Origin: a bacterium
GTDB taxonomy: Bacteria > Vulcanimicrobiota > Vulcanimicrobiia > Vulcanimicrobiales > Vulcanimicrobiaceae
NCBI GenBank assembly: GCA_021790935.1
Contig: JAJYFL010000010.1
Location: 1 to 64,000, forward strand
Reading direction: 5' to 3'
Length of the DNA: 64,000 nt
Shown: piece after piece, positions 34,169 to 42,220 of the stretch
Layout of the letters: each line of letters starts with the position of its first letter
Position numbering within the stretch: position 1 is the stretch's first letter
Translations under genes and position numbers: made by a program
The notes under the pieces: generated by a model
Databases searched by the model: none
Seen by the model: only the letters and a program-made list of their open reading frames with translations
What the model was told of the DNA's origin: nothing

Positions 34169-34191
34169 AGGTGGGGAGAAGCCCACCTTTT
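34169..34191 (+). terminator. Terminator-like hairpin before the cytochrome c gene
   Basis: AGGTGGG (34169-34175), loop GAGAAG, CCCACCT (34182-34188) running into TTTT (34188-34191). This reads as a rho-independent structure on the plus strand in a divergent promoter gap. It may be an attenuator of the cytochrome gene. Confidence 0.4.
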
Positions 34192-34209
34192 GGCAAAAGC
34201 GCCTCTTCC

Positions 34210-34560
34210 ATGTGGTTGCGTCCGTTTGCCGTTTTGCTGCTCGCGCTATTGGCCGGGATCGCGCTCTCGGCGTGCGCGAGGAGCGAAACGACGCGGCACT
34301 CGCTCGCGGCGAGCGCGGCCGGGGCCGACCTCGGGCGCGGCGGCGTGGTCTACGCCGCGCAATGTGCCGCTTGCCATGGGGCCGGCGGCGTGGGTGGGCG
34401 CATCGGGCCGCCCCTGCGTAACGAGCGGCTGCGGCGCTCGTTCGATGCCGTCGTCAAGATCGTCGAGGATCCCAGCTCACCGATGCCCGAGCTCTATCCC
34501 GGCGAGTTGACGAAGCGCGACGTGTACGACGTCTCCGCATACGTGGAGTCGTTGCGGTGA
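34210..34560 (+). CDS. c-type cytochrome lipoprotein
   Basis: 116 residues from ATG 34210. Signal peptide with lipobox LSAC (C22), so it is membrane-anchored by lipid outside the cytoplasm. One haem c site CAACH (C52, C55, H56) and a likely axial Met in SSPMPELYP near residue 94, typical of small class I cytochromes. It is an electron carrier in the periplasm. Partners are not visible here; the photolyase follows 10 bases later. Confidence 0.88.
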   Translation: MWLRPFAVLLLALLAGIALSACARSETTRHSLAASAAGADLGRGGVVYAAQCAACHGAGGVGGRIGPPLRNERLRRSFDAVVKIVEDPSSPMPELYPGELTKRDVYDVSAYVESLR

Positions 34561-34570
34561 GGAGCCGCTG

Positions 34571-36022
34571 ATGGCTGCGGTCGTCTATCGCTTCGTTCGC
34601 GATCTGCGCATCGACGATCACGCGGGGCTAGCCGCTGCCGCCGCGCACGGCGAGATCGTGCCGCTACTCGTTATCGACCGCGCACTCGAGGCGCGCCTCT
34701 CGCGTTCCCCGCGGCGGGCCGCGTTTTTCTGCCGGGCGGCGGCGGCGCTGGATGCATCGCTGCGAAGGCGCGGTTCGGCGTTGATCGTACGCCGCGGCCC
34801 GGCCGGCGCGGCGATCCGGCATCTCGCTCGGGCAACCGGCGCGAGCGGTGCGGCCTGGAGCGCGAGCTACGATCGAACGGGGATGCTGGCCGATGGGCGC
34901 CTGCAGGCGGAACTGGAAGAGGCGCGCCTGCGTGCGACGGTGGTTGACGACGCGCCGGCGCTGCCGCCGGAGGAGACCTCGGCGGCCCGCCCGTCGGGGG
35001 GAGACGGGTACCGCGCCTTCGTTCCGTATCTCGACGTGTGGCAAAAGCTGCGAGTGGCTTCGTTCGAGGCGCCGTTGCTGTTGCCGTTCGCGCGGGTCGC
35101 CGTGCAAAGCGAGGCCTTGCCTTCGCCCGAGCAATTCGGTGCGCAGGATTTTGAAACGGAGGCTACGCCGGAGGCCGCCTGGCGCGCGCTGTCCGCGTTT
35201 CTTGGAGGTTCGGGACTGCACTACGCCGTGACGGCCAACGTGCCGGCCGACGACCGGACGTCGCATCTCTCCGCGCACCTGTCCTTTGGAACGATCGCCG
35301 CGCGCACCGTCGTGCGCGAAGTACGCGACCGCTGCGAGGATCCGTTCTTGCTCGTCGAGGAGCGGCACTCGCTGCGGCTCTTCCTACGGTCGCTCGCGAT
35401 GCGCGATTTCTTTCTCCAGCTCGCGTGGCATCATCCGCTATCCGAAGACGAAGCGCTGCAGGAGAAGATGCGCTCGTTTCCGTTCGTGAAGAAGCATCCG
35501 GCGCTCGAGGCGTGGCGCACGGGGCGCACCGGCTACACCCTGGTGGATGCCGGCATTCGCCAGCTGCACGCGACCGGGTGGATGCATCCACGCGTCCGCG
35601 CGATCGCCGCCTCGTTTCTCTGTTTCGATTTGGGCGTCGACTGGCGCGTCGGGCGCGCCGAATGGGATCGCTACACGATCGAGGACGACCCCGCGCTGGC
35701 CGGCGGCAATTGGCAATGGATCGCCGGGGTAGGTGCGGATATGGCAGCCTACCCGCGGATCTACAATCCTGACAAACAGGCGAGGCGCTTCGACCCGAGC
35801 GGCGCGTACGCGCGGACCTGGATCGAAGAACTGGCACACCAGCCCGGCGCGTTCGGCGCATCGCGCAGGCCGGACGCGCAGATAGAACTCCCGCTCTTCG
35901 GCCGGGAAGGCTACCCGCAGCCGGTGGTCGACCACGACCGGGCGGCGCGCGAATTCCTCGCGCGTTACCGTCGCTTCGGCGGCGAGGCTAGGCCGGCAGG
36001 CGCTCGTCCAGCCAGTCGCTGA
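34571..36022 (+). CDS. Deoxyribodipyrimidine photolyase / cryptochrome family
   Basis: 483 residues, the usual length for class I photolyases. N-terminal antenna domain: YRFVRDLRIDDHAGL. C-terminal FAD domain: TSHLSAHLSFGTIAARTVVREV, RTGYTLVDAGIRQLHATGWMHPRVRAIAASFLCFDLGVDWRVG, GNWQWIAGVGADMAAYPRIYNP and FDPSGAYARTWI. These regions bind FAD and the DNA lesion. Some positions differ from the E. coli type (for example GGNWQWIAGVG in place of NGGWQW), so the exact lesion type, CPD or otherwise, is not certain. It overlaps the convergent gene by about 35 bases. Confidence 0.9.
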   Translation: MAAVVYRFVRDLRIDDHAGLAAAAAHGEIVPLLVIDRALEARLSRSPRRAAFFCRAAAALDASLRRRGSALIVRRGPAGAAIRHLARATGASGAAWSASYDRTGMLADGRLQAELEEARLRATVVDDAPALPPEETSAARPSGGDGYRAFVPYLDVWQKLRVASFEAPLLLPFARVAVQSEALPSPEQFGAQDFETEATPEAAWRALSAFLGGSGLHYAVTANVPADDRTSHLSAHLSFGTIAARTVVREVRDRCEDPFLLVEERHSLRLFLRSLAMRDFFLQLAWHHPLSEDEALQEKMRSFPFVKKHPALEAWRTGRTGYTLVDAGIRQLHATGWMHPRVRAIAASFLCFDLGVDWRVGRAEWDRYTIEDDPALAGGNWQWIAGVGADMAAYPRIYNPDKQARRFDPSGAYARTWIEELAHQPGAFGASRRPDAQIELPLFGREGYPQPVVDHDRAAREFLARYRRFGGEARPAGARPASR

Positions 36023-36584
36023 GGATCGGCACGCGCACGTCTTCCCCGTGCCAGACCTTGATGCCGTAGTAGATGCTGAGCACGATCAGCACCGGCAGCC
36101 AGAACGCGAGTACCAGCGCGGCACCGAACTTGAGCACGGGGATGCTGACGACGACGGTGAGGAGGCCCCAGAGCGCCGCCATGCCGAGGTTGAATCCCAG
36201 CGCCTGGTAGGCTTGCTTGCGCAGCCGCTTCGAGTGCGTGCGGTCGAACAGGGAGATGAGCGCCAACGGCCAGAGCGGGTAGCCCAGGGCCACCAAGGCG
36301 CGAGACTCCGCAGAGTCCGCCGTATCGGCGGTCGCCACCCGTGCGGCCGGCCTCCGTGCTGGCCCGGGCTGCTGCTCTTGCCAGGGCTGCCGCCAGGCCT
36401 GCTTCGCACGAGGCGGAACCTCGCCGGCTAAACCGGGACGCGCGGCGGAGGCCGCCTCCATCTTTGCGGCGAGGCGGCAGCTGGGGCAGGTGCCCGCGTT
36501 GTCGCGACAGGTCGCGCAGATGGGTTTCGCACAATCGGCGCACGGTGCGACGGACGGGACGTTTTGATGGAAGTAGCAATCCAC
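35988..36584 (-). CDS. B-box-type zinc-binding membrane protein (DUF4870-like)
   Basis: 198 residues. The N-terminal Cys/His array MDCYFHQNVPSVAPCADC and PICATC... fits a B-box zinc finger (roughly residues 3-36). A Pro/Arg-rich linker follows, then three hydrophobic segments (ALVALGYPLWPLALISL, ALGFNLGMAALWGLLTVVVSI, ALVLAFWLPVLIVLSIYYG) as in DUF4870/Tic20-like proteins. Function unknown. It converges on and overlaps the photolyase 3' end. Confidence 0.7.
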   Translation of the reverse strand: MDCYFHQNVPSVAPCADCAKPICATCRDNAGTCPSCRLAAKMEAASAARPGLAGEVPPRAKQAWRQPWQEQQPGPARRPAARVATADTADSAESRALVALGYPLWPLALISLFDRTHSKRLRKQAYQALGFNLGMAALWGLLTVVVSIPVLKFGAALVLAFWLPVLIVLSIYYGIKVWHGEDVRVPILSDWLDERLPA

Positions 36585-36697
36585 GGTTTGTGACTCCCGG
36601 AAGAAGGTTCATCATAACGTACCCCCCAGCGCACGAGAGGTTTCACGCCCTCGCTGGCGCAAGCGAGAGGCCCGATGGAAGGTAACGCGGGAGCGCG

Positions 36698-38440
36698 GTG
36701 ACGCGGCGGGAGACGCTGGAGCGGCTGGCCCGCGAGGCTCGGCCGTATCTCGGCCGTTTGAGCGTCGCCATGTTCTTAGGTACGCTGGCAGGTCTCTCCA
36801 ATCTCGTGGCGCCGTGGGGTTTCAAGGAGCTGATCAACCACGTCCTGACGCCGAAGCGCACTCCGGATCTGCACGTGCTGTGGGTCGTGCTCGGGGCGAT
36901 CTTTGCGGCGATGGTATTGGGCGCCGTCGCCACCTACGGCCAATCGTATCTCACCGCGTGGAGCGGGCAGCGCATGATCGCGAATATGCGCGTGAGGCTG
37001 TTCGAGCGCGTGCTGCGCCTGCCGCTCGCAGAGTTCGACAAGTGGCGGCCGGGCGAGCTGATCGCCCGCTTCAGCAACGATCTCCAACTCATGACGGATG
37101 CGGTCAGCATCAGCGTTCCGCAGCTCGTGCAGAACACCGTGACGTTCGTCTCCTCTCTCGCGTTCATGGCCGTCATCGACTGGCGCCTCACGCTCACGCT
37201 TGCGATCGTCTCCCCGGTCGTCTCGCTCGCGGTATCGCGATTCCAGAAGCTCATCTCAGCCAGTACGCTGCGGACGCAGCAGCGCATCGCCGATCTCTCG
37301 GCAAGCCTCACGGAGACCTTGCACGGCCAGCGCATCGTCAAGGCGTTCGGGCGCGAGGGCTACGAAGCCGAGCGCTTCTCCCGGCGGACCGACGAGCTCT
37401 TCGGCACGTACATGAAACTCACGCAGTTTATCCAGACGCAGCCGCTCGTGCTATCGGTGCTCATCGTTACGGCGATCGTCGGGATCATCGGGCTCTCCGT
37501 CTATGAAGTCGTCGTTACGCGGCGCCTGAATATCGGCCAGATCTTCGAGTACTGGGGTCTTCTGGTCAACCTCATCAATCCGATGAACCGTTTTGCCGCA
37601 TTCGTCGGCGATATCAGCAAGGCGCTGGTCGGCGCGGGTCGGGTCTACGAGATTCTCGATCTGCCGGTCGAACGCCGCGAGAGCGATGGCGGCGGGCATC
37701 TCGGAAAGGTCGACGGGCGCCTTGCATTCGAAAACGTCTGCTTTTCTTATGGGGCCGGCGACCCGAGCGCGATCGACGGCCTCGACGCGGTGATCGAGGC
37801 GGGCGAGATCGTAGCGCTCGTCGGGCCGTCGGGCGCCGGGAAGACGACGATCGTAAACCTCGTCCCGCGCTTCTACGAACCACAGAACGGCCGCATCACG
37901 CTCGACGGCGTCGATATAGCAGCCTTACGGTTGAGCGAGCTGCGGGCGGCGATCGGCATCGTTCCGCAAGAAGCGCAGCTCTTTCGCGGGACGGTGACGG
38001 AAAACATCAGATACGGGCGTTTGGATGCGACCGACGACGAAGTGCGGGCGGCCGCACGCGAAGCCAATGCAGAAGAGTTCGTCCTCTCGCTTCCGGATGG
38101 ATACGCCACGCAGGTCGGCGAACGCGGCGCTCGATTCTCCGGTGGAGAGCGGCAGCGCATCTCGATCGCGCGCGCGATTCTTCGCGATCCGCGCATCCTG
38201 ATATTGGACGAGGCGACGAGCGCCCTGGACAGCCATTCCGAAGCGCTGATCGAGCAGGCGCTGGACCGGCTGCTGCCCGGCCGCACCACGCTGATCATCG
38301 CGCACCGGCTCTCGACCATCAGGCGCGCGCACAAGATCCTCTACATCGAGGGGGGGCGCATGCTGGAGGCGGGCACGCACGCCGAGCTGCTCTCGCGAGG
38401 CGGCTTCTACGCGCGTTTGTACCAAAGCCAGTTCGGTTAA
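36698..38440 (+). CDS. MsbA-like ABC exporter (fused permease-ATPase)
   Basis: 580 residues, GTG start. Six transmembrane helices to about residue 320, then an ATPase domain with Walker A GPSGAGKTT, Q-loop VPQEAQLF, signature FSGGERQRIS, Walker B ILILDEATSALD and switch His IIAHRLST. Half-transporter that would dimerise to export lipid, LPS precursor or drug. It is followed at once by the flagellar cluster, whose first promoter overlaps its stop codon. Confidence 0.92.
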   Translation: MTRRETLERLAREARPYLGRLSVAMFLGTLAGLSNLVAPWGFKELINHVLTPKRTPDLHVLWVVLGAIFAAMVLGAVATYGQSYLTAWSGQRMIANMRVRLFERVLRLPLAEFDKWRPGELIARFSNDLQLMTDAVSISVPQLVQNTVTFVSSLAFMAVIDWRLTLTLAIVSPVVSLAVSRFQKLISASTLRTQQRIADLSASLTETLHGQRIVKAFGREGYEAERFSRRTDELFGTYMKLTQFIQTQPLVLSVLIVTAIVGIIGLSVYEVVVTRRLNIGQIFEYWGLLVNLINPMNRFAAFVGDISKALVGAGRVYEILDLPVERRESDGGGHLGKVDGRLAFENVCFSYGAGDPSAIDGLDAVIEAGEIVALVGPSGAGKTTIVNLVPRFYEPQNGRITLDGVDIAALRLSELRAAIGIVPQEAQLFRGTVTENIRYGRLDATDDEVRAAAREANAEEFVLSLPDGYATQVGERGARFSGGERQRISIARAILRDPRILILDEATSALDSHSEALIEQALDRLLPGRTTLIIAHRLSTIRRAHKILYIEGGRMLEAGTHAELLSRGGFYARLYQSQFG

Positions 38441-38464
38441 GCTTCCGGCGGGGCCGGCCGATAG
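38438..38464 (+). promoter_or_regulatory. Sigma-28 type promoter of flgB
   Basis: TAAG at 38438-38441, 15 bases, then GCCGATAG at 38457-38464, against the FliA consensus TAAA-N15-GCCGATAA. It overlaps the ABC transporter stop. The expected start point is only 1-2 bases before ATG 38473, so the transcript would be leaderless; an AGGAA ribosome site (38463-38467) lies inside the -10 box. Confidence 0.6.
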
Positions 38465-38472
38465 GAACAGTA

Positions 38473-38913
38473 ATGGGCGAGATTCCCGGGTTAGGCTTCG
38501 GTACGACGGTCACGATGCTCGGCGACGCGCTGCAGGGCGCGAGCCTTCAGCAGAACGCGCTTGCGAACAATATCGCCAACGCCGATACCCCGAACTACCG
38601 GCGGCAGAGCGTCTCGTTCAAGCAAGCGCTGGCCGAAGTCGGCGGTGGATCCGGGGACCCGAACCGGCTGGCGCTCGAGACCGATAACCCTCGCCAGTTC
38701 TCGGCCGGCGGCACCGTAGCGCCCTCGCGGGCGTTCGACCCGAAGGTGAAGGTCGATACCGCGACCCGGATGCGCAGCGACGGCAGCAACGTCGATATCG
38801 ATCAGGAGATGGCGGAGGTTTCGCAGAACTCGGGCTATTCGCAGACGATGGCGAAGCTGCTGCAAGTGCAGTTCAAGCGGCTGCGCGAGGCTATTACGGA
38901 GCTGCCGAACTAG
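38473..38913 (+). CDS. flgB: Flagellar basal-body rod protein FlgB
   Basis: 146 residues. The rod-family N-terminus is clear: QQNALANNIANADTPNYRRQSVSFK, and the C-terminal helix ends QMAKLLQVQFKRLREAITE-like. FlgB forms the proximal rod that sits on the MS ring. First gene of the flgB-flgC-fliE operon. Confidence 0.95.
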   Translation: MGEIPGLGFGTTVTMLGDALQGASLQQNALANNIANADTPNYRRQSVSFKQALAEVGGGSGDPNRLALETDNPRQFSAGGTVAPSRAFDPKVKVDTATRMRSDGSNVDIDQEMAEVSQNSGYSQTMAKLLQVQFKRLREAITELPN

Positions 38914-38916
38914 ACA

Positions 38917-39327
38917 ATGGGTTTTTATTCGTCGGTCGAGATCAGTGCGTCGGGCCTCTCCGCAGAGCGGCTGGCCATGGACGTTATTGCCAACAACATC
39001 GCGAATGCCAATACGACGCAGACGCCGCAGGGCGGAGCCTTTAAGAGGCAACTGGTCGTCTTCGCACAGAAACCGACTGCAAATGCCTCGGGGCAGGGCG
39101 GCGTCGAGGTGCTTGGAATCGTCCAGGACCAGAGCCCCGATCGGCTGGTCTTCGATCCTGGGAACCCGCAGGCCGATGCGCGCGGCTACGTCCACTACCC
39201 CAACGTTTCGGTCGTCAAAGAGATGGTCGACCTGATGGCGGCATCCCGCGCCTACGAGGCCAACGTCACGGCGATTCAAGAGGCTCGCAACATGGGCCAG
39301 GCGACGATGGGACTGCTCGGCAGTTAA
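38917..39327 (+). CDS. flgC: Flagellar basal-body rod protein FlgC
   Basis: 136 residues, starting 3 bases after flgB. Rod signature ISASGLSAERLAMDVIANNIANANT and C-terminal VKEMVDLMAASRAYEANVTAIQEARNM, the standard FlgC ends. It is a proximal rod subunit exported by the flagellar type III system. Confidence 0.96.
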   Translation: MGFYSSVEISASGLSAERLAMDVIANNIANANTTQTPQGGAFKRQLVVFAQKPTANASGQGGVEVLGIVQDQSPDRLVFDPGNPQADARGYVHYPNVSVVKEMVDLMAASRAYEANVTAIQEARNMGQATMGLLGS

Positions 39328-39333
39328 CATGCG

Positions 39334-39681
39334 ATGAATATCAAGTCGCCCTACGATTCAGCCATGAGCAAGGTCCTTCCGGGAACGTTCGTCCCCGACA
39401 TCGCGCCGGGCCGCGTGCGCTCCGAGCCGATACCTGCCGATGGATCTGCGGCGGCCGGCGGAGTTTCGTTCAAAGACACCGTGAAATCGATGTTGAGCGA
39501 CGTCAACGACAAGTTGCAAACGTCCGACAAGCTCACGCGCGAACTCGCCACCGGCCAGACGAACGACATCAACAAAGTCGTGACGTCGGTAGAAGAGGCG
39601 ACGCTCGCCATGCAGTTTACGCTGGCGATCCGCAACAAATTACTGCAGGCCTACCAAGAAGTGTCGAGCATGCAAGTCTAG
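39334..39681 (+). CDS. fliE: Flagellar hook-basal body protein FliE
   Basis: 115 residues, 6 bases after flgC. C-terminal signature NDINKVVTSVEEATLAMQFTLAIRNKLLQAYQEVSSMQV is diagnostic. FliE joins the MS ring to the rod. Its TAG stop (39679-39681) is supplied by the left end of an intergenic repeat. Confidence 0.94.
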   Translation: MNIKSPYDSAMSKVLPGTFVPDIAPGRVRSEPIPADGSAAAGGVSFKDTVKSMLSDVNDKLQTSDKLTRELATGQTNDINKVVTSVEEATLAMQFTLAIRNKLLQAYQEVSSMQV

Positions 39682-39765
39682 CCGGTCGCGGAAAAATCTC
39701 CGCACCGAGCTCGCGGGCGCCTTCGGGCGCCTTTTCCGTTGCTCGAGATCGTTTCGAAGCGGCTA
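39679..39765 (+). repeat. Intergenic repeat element, copy A
   Basis: Begins TAGCCGGTCGCGGAAAAATC and ends CGGCTA. The first about 60 bases align with those of 57160 onward (shared blocks GCGGAAAAATC, CCGCACC, CGCGGGCGC and CGTTGCTC). Its ends are degenerate inverted repeats. Like copy B it supplies the upstream gene's TAG stop and ends on the T-A of the -35 box of a sigma-28 promoter. It contains a terminator. Confidence 0.6.
39716..39735 (+). terminator. Rho-independent terminator after fliE
   Basis: GGCGCC (39716-39721), loop TTCG, GGCGCC (39726-39731), then TTTT. It lies within the repeat element and should end the flgBC-fliE transcript. Confidence 0.7.
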
Positions 39766-39790
39766 AACTCCGACGCTGCTATGCCGATAC
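39764..39790 (+). promoter_or_regulatory. Sigma-28 type promoter of the flgF operon
   Basis: TAAA at 39764-39767, exactly 15 bases, GCCGATAC at 39783-39790: one mismatch to the FliA consensus. The start point is expected near 39797, giving a leader of about 115 bases that contains a CGTACG-ATAG-CGTACG hairpin (39869-39884). Confidence 0.78.
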
Positions 39791-39911
39791 TTTGAAGTGA
39801 ACGCGGCCGGACTGCCCTTCGCACGGGGTGGAGGCCGCGGCGGGACCCGATCGATTGACGGTCTCGCGCGTACGATAGCGTACGACCAGTCCGTGCGGAG
39901 GGGTTTTTGTT

Positions 39912-40691
39912 TTGGTACGTGGGCTTTATACGGCAGCGGCCGGAGCGCTCGTCGCACAATCGCAAGCCGACGCGATCGCGAACAATCTCGCGAACGTCAA
40001 CACGACCGGCTTCAAACGGACGCTCTTGCAGGTCGAGTCGGCTCCCGAGATCGGCATCTATCGCTTTCAAACCGACCCCGGCTCGGCTCCGCACAAAGGC
40101 GTAGCCGTCGCGCCGTACGTGGGCGCGCTCGGTACCGGTTCGCAGATCTACGATACGCCGACCGTCTTCTCGCAGGGACCGCTGCAGCAAACCGGCAACC
40201 CGCTCGACCTCGCGATCGAAGGCAGCGGGTTCTTCACGATACAGACCCCGCAGGGCGTGCGCTACACGCGCAACGGGCAGTTCGTTCGCAACGCGCAAGG
40301 GCTGCTCTCGACGACCAACGGCAATCTCGTACTCGGTACGAACCGCGGTCCGATCGCAGTCCCGAACGGTCCCTTCCAGATTGCGGCCGACGGCACGATC
40401 GCACAGAACGGACAGACGCTCGGGCAACTGCAGCTCACGCAGTTCGGCAATCTCGTCGCGCTGCGCCCGGAGGGCGATAGCCGGTTCGTCGATACCGGTA
40501 CCGCACGCCCGTCCACCGCGACGAACGCGACGGTGCAGCAGGGCTTCCTCGAGGGCTCCAACGCCAACGTCATACGCTCGATGGTCGACTTGATCTCCGC
40601 GCAGCGTTGGTTCGAAGCCAACGAAAAAGTCATCTACACGCAAGATGCCACGACCGGTCTCTCTATTACCGGCGTCGGCCAAGCCAAGTAA
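39912..40691 (+). CDS. flgF: Flagellar basal-body rod protein FlgF
   Basis: 259 residues with TTG start, supported by GGAGGGG at 39897-39903. Rod/hook N-terminus LYTAAAGALVAQSQADAIANNLANVNTTGFKR, core NPLDLAIEGSGFFTIQTPQGVRYTRNGQF, and C-terminal FLEGSNANVIRSMVDLISAQRWFEANEKV. Paired with FlgG, which is longer and more canonical, so FlgF (proximal/distal rod junction) is the best call. Confidence 0.88.
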   Translation: MVRGLYTAAAGALVAQSQADAIANNLANVNTTGFKRTLLQVESAPEIGIYRFQTDPGSAPHKGVAVAPYVGALGTGSQIYDTPTVFSQGPLQQTGNPLDLAIEGSGFFTIQTPQGVRYTRNGQFVRNAQGLLSTTNGNLVLGTNRGPIAVPNGPFQIAADGTIAQNGQTLGQLQLTQFGNLVALRPEGDSRFVDTGTARPSTATNATVQQGFLEGSNANVIRSMVDLISAQRWFEANEKVIYTQDATTGLSITGVGQAK

Positions 40692-40709
40692 AGGAGCACC
40701 TTCGGCACC

Positions 40710-41501
40710 ATGATGCGAGCACTCTACACGGCGGCCAGCGGAATGGAAGCCCAGCAGTTCAACATGGACACCATTTCGAACAACCTCGCCAACGTGAATA
40801 CGACGGGCTTCCGCCGCAACGTCGCGCAGTTTCAGGACTTGGTCTATCAGGAGATCAAGGCCCCGGGTGCGCCCGTCGGCGCGAGCGTGGTGCCCGTCGG
40901 CCAGGAAGTCGGCTTGGGCGTCAAGGTCGGTTCGTCGGAGAAGATCTTCACGCAAGGCAGTTTGATGTCGACCGGAAACCCGCTCGACGTCGCGATCGAA
41001 GGCGACGGCTTCTTTCAGGTGACGATGCCCGACGGCACGACGTCCTACACGCGCGACGGCTCGTTCAAGATCGACGCGAACGGTTCGCTGGTCACGGCGG
41101 ATGGATACTTCGTGCAGCCGCAGATCACGGTTCCACAGAATGCCGAGGCCGTTCAGATCGGTCAAGACGGCACGGTGACCGCGATGGTCCCCGGCTCGAG
41201 CCTTCCGCAGCAACTCGGTCAGATCACGCTGGCACGCTTCGTTAATCCGGCCGGCCTCTCGCCCACCGGAGGGCACAATCTCTATACGGAGACCGCGGCG
41301 TCGGGAGCTCCGATCGTTACGCAGGCGGGCCTCAACGGCGCGGGGACGCTCCAAGGCGGTTATCTCGAGGGCTCCAACGTGCAGGTCGTGCAAGAGATCG
41401 TGAACATGATCGTGGCGCAGCGGGCGTTTGAAGCCAACTCCAAAGCCATCAGCACCGCCGACCAGATGCTTCAAACGGCGGTCAATACGAAGAGCCCGTA
41501 A
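40710..41501 (+). CDS. flgG: Flagellar distal rod protein FlgG
   Basis: 263 residues, ATG 40710. Canonical FlgG: MMRALYTAASGMEAQQFNMDTISNNLANVNTTGFRRN, the FlgG-specific LVYQEIKAPGA segment, NPLDVAIEGDGFFQV, and YLEGSNVQVVQEIVNMIVAQRAFEANSKAI. It forms the distal rod. The stop abuts the flgA start (single-base overlap). Confidence 0.97.
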   Translation: MMRALYTAASGMEAQQFNMDTISNNLANVNTTGFRRNVAQFQDLVYQEIKAPGAPVGASVVPVGQEVGLGVKVGSSEKIFTQGSLMSTGNPLDVAIEGDGFFQVTMPDGTTSYTRDGSFKIDANGSLVTADGYFVQPQITVPQNAEAVQIGQDGTVTAMVPGSSLPQQLGQITLARFVNPAGLSPTGGHNLYTETAASGAPIVTQAGLNGAGTLQGGYLEGSNVQVVQEIVNMIVAQRAFEANSKAISTADQMLQTAVNTKSP

Positions 41502-42220
41502 TGAAAAGCACTTTCGCAATCTCGCTCGCACTCTCGATCGCGCTCCTGCCCGCCGGGGCCGCCGCGAACGCGCCGTCGACCCAGCGCATCGGCGGTGCCC
41601 GCATCGCGGCGCTGGCGGCTCGCGCGATCCGCGCGCTGCCCGTTACCGCCGACCGGAGCTACCTTCCGGCCTTCGCCGTGCCCGACCAGATCGTCGCCGC
41701 CGGGCGCGTGACGCTCGCCGCAGGCGCTCCCATGATCGCGCCAAGTTACGTAAACGTGCCCGTGACCGTCGACGTGAACGGCAAGTTCGAGCGCACCGTA
41801 TACGCCGGATACCGCGTGCAGCGCTACGTCCAAACCGCGGTAGCGGCCCGCGATCTCGCCGCCGGAACGGTGCTCTCCGCCGGCGACGTGAAGGTGGCGC
41901 GCGTGCCGTATGCGGGGCAAGCCGTCAACGGTACCGCGATTCTCCTCGGTCGCGAGATCGCTACAATGGTTGCGAAGGGTCAGCCGATTGCCGTCGCGTC
42001 GACCGTCACCAACATGATCGTCAAAGCTGGATCGACGGTCGTGCTCATCGTGCGCGACTCGGGCGTTGCGTTAACGGCGGACGTCGTTGCGCGGACGAGC
42101 GGCGGCCTCGGCGACCAGGTGCAGATATACAACCCATCGACCAACAAATCGCTCTCCGGCACGGTGATCGGCCCGGGGCGCGTGGAACTCGATCTCTCGG
42201 GAGGCAACGAGGCGCAATGA
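41501..42220 (+). CDS. flgA: P-ring assembly chaperone FlgA
   Basis: 239 residues with a signal peptide (MKSTFAISLALSIALLPAGAAANA). The C-terminal SAF/FlgA domain is plain: VAARDLAAGTVLSAGDVKVARVP, NGTAILLGREIATMVAKGQPIA, VKAGSTVVLIVRDSGVALTADVVA. Periplasmic helper of FlgI polymerisation. Coupled to flgH by an ATGA overlap. Confidence 0.93.
   Translation: MKSTFAISLALSIALLPAGAAANAPSTQRIGGARIAALAARAIRALPVTADRSYLPAFAVPDQIVAAGRVTLAAGAPMIAPSYVNVPVTVDVNGKFERTVYAGYRVQRYVQTAVAARDLAAGTVLSAGDVKVARVPYAGQAVNGTAILLGREIATMVAKGQPIAVASTVTNMIVKAGSTVVLIVRDSGVALTADVVARTSGGLGDQVQIYNPSTNKSLSGTVIGPGRVELDLSGGNEAQ

Noticed and set aside
39797-40480. GTG-started frame right at the predicted start point of the flgF promoter, tempting as a leaderless gene
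   Set aside because: Most of it overlaps flgF in another frame and is Arg/Ser-rich noise; flgF has its own ribosome site and start.
39678-41531. 617-residue open frame on the minus strand
   Set aside because: Antisense to flgF and flgG, both of which are secure; no recognisable protein pattern.
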